From an uncultured Verrucomicrobia subdivision 3 bacterium (GTDB lineage Bacteria; Verrucomicrobiota; Verrucomicrobiae; Limisphaerales; UBA11358): 64,000 nt of DNA. This document shows, piece by piece, positions 63,963 to 64,000 of this stretch. The notes under the pieces are model-generated. The model searched no databases. It saw only the letters and a list, made by a program, of their open reading frames with translations, and was not told where the DNA came from. Location: assembly GCA_903921455.1 (NCBI GenBank), contig CAIXPZ010000234.1, forward strand, positions 1 to 64,000, given 5' to 3'. Numbering within the stretch: position 1 is the stretch's first letter; every line of letters starts with the position of its first letter. The position numbers and the translations under genes were made by a program.

Positions 63963-64000
63963 CCACCCCGGCGCGAGTCCGCCCTCCGGATTTATCCCCA

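Overview
The window most likely comes from a Gram-negative, heterotrophic member of the Verrucomicrobiota, with a Pedosphaera/Limisphaera-like flavour. This is inferred from gene content and style, not from a marker search. LpxA, TolC-like and porin-like proteins show an outer membrane. Large secreted multidomain proteins with a shared C-terminal module, a DUF5060-type glycosidase, an alginate-lyase-like enzyme, a FAD_oxidored sugar/amine oxidoreductase and a pseudopilin-like protein with a CINNLRQID motif are typical of that phylum. Base composition is high in G+C except for an A+T-richer stretch at about 21.9-25.3 kb and a small A+T-rich gene at 57.3-58.1 kb. I see no rRNA, tRNA, CRISPR array or prophage.

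Layout. 1-7 kb: end of a UbiD-type decarboxylase coupled to a secreted FAD oxidoreductase, a 199-bp MITE-like element, a Tat-exported metallophosphoesterase, the N-terminal half only of carbamoyl-phosphate synthase (CarB), and a secreted DUF5060 glycosidase. 7-13.3 kb: an HEXXH membrane protein, a PQQ-like propeller/PA14 secreted protein, a GT-C-like membrane protein coupled to ruvB. 13.3-21 kb: a membrane pyrophosphatase followed by eboD-like and eboF-like genes, then a convergent U32 family protein (RlhA-like). 21-25.2 kb: lpxA, two GYF_2 membrane proteins, a DUF2752 protein and mnmG. 25.3-31.9 kb: an RND efflux operon read leftward (YVTN propeller, TolC-like, adaptor, RND pump) in which the adaptor carries an in-frame stop codon. 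32-36 kb: recA, an unrecognised Arg/Gly-rich protein and a DEAD-box RNA helicase coupled to it. 36-40.4 kb: pseudopilin-like gene, DUF2007 protein, dnaN (with DnaA-box-like sites upstream) and a cysteine desulfurase.

40.5-48.4 kb: a 1755-residue subtilisin-like protease, trpF, an alginate-lyase-family protein (with an intrinsic terminator) and a LOG-type phosphoribohydrolase. 48.5-53.7 kb: a redox block, nfnA-nfnB followed by pntAA-pntAB-pntB, which puts electron-bifurcating and proton-translocating transhydrogenases side by side. 53.8-58.1 kb: trpB2, an outer-membrane MetA-type protein, canonical trpB, then a frameshifted DUF2971 gene. 58.4-64 kb: a secreted metzincin-like protease, rsgA, a GH43-like propeller protein and a small CBM48-like protein.

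The strongest leads for new biology are the uncharacterised Arg/Gly-rich plus winged-helix-like protein translationally coupled to an RNA helicase (33.1-36.1 kb), the shared C-terminal 'FYRV' module of three giant secreted proteins, the reduced ebo pair behind a membrane pyrophosphatase, the tandem operator-like repeats before trpB2, and the split CarB. Most annotations are by recognition of family motifs from memory; no database search was possible.
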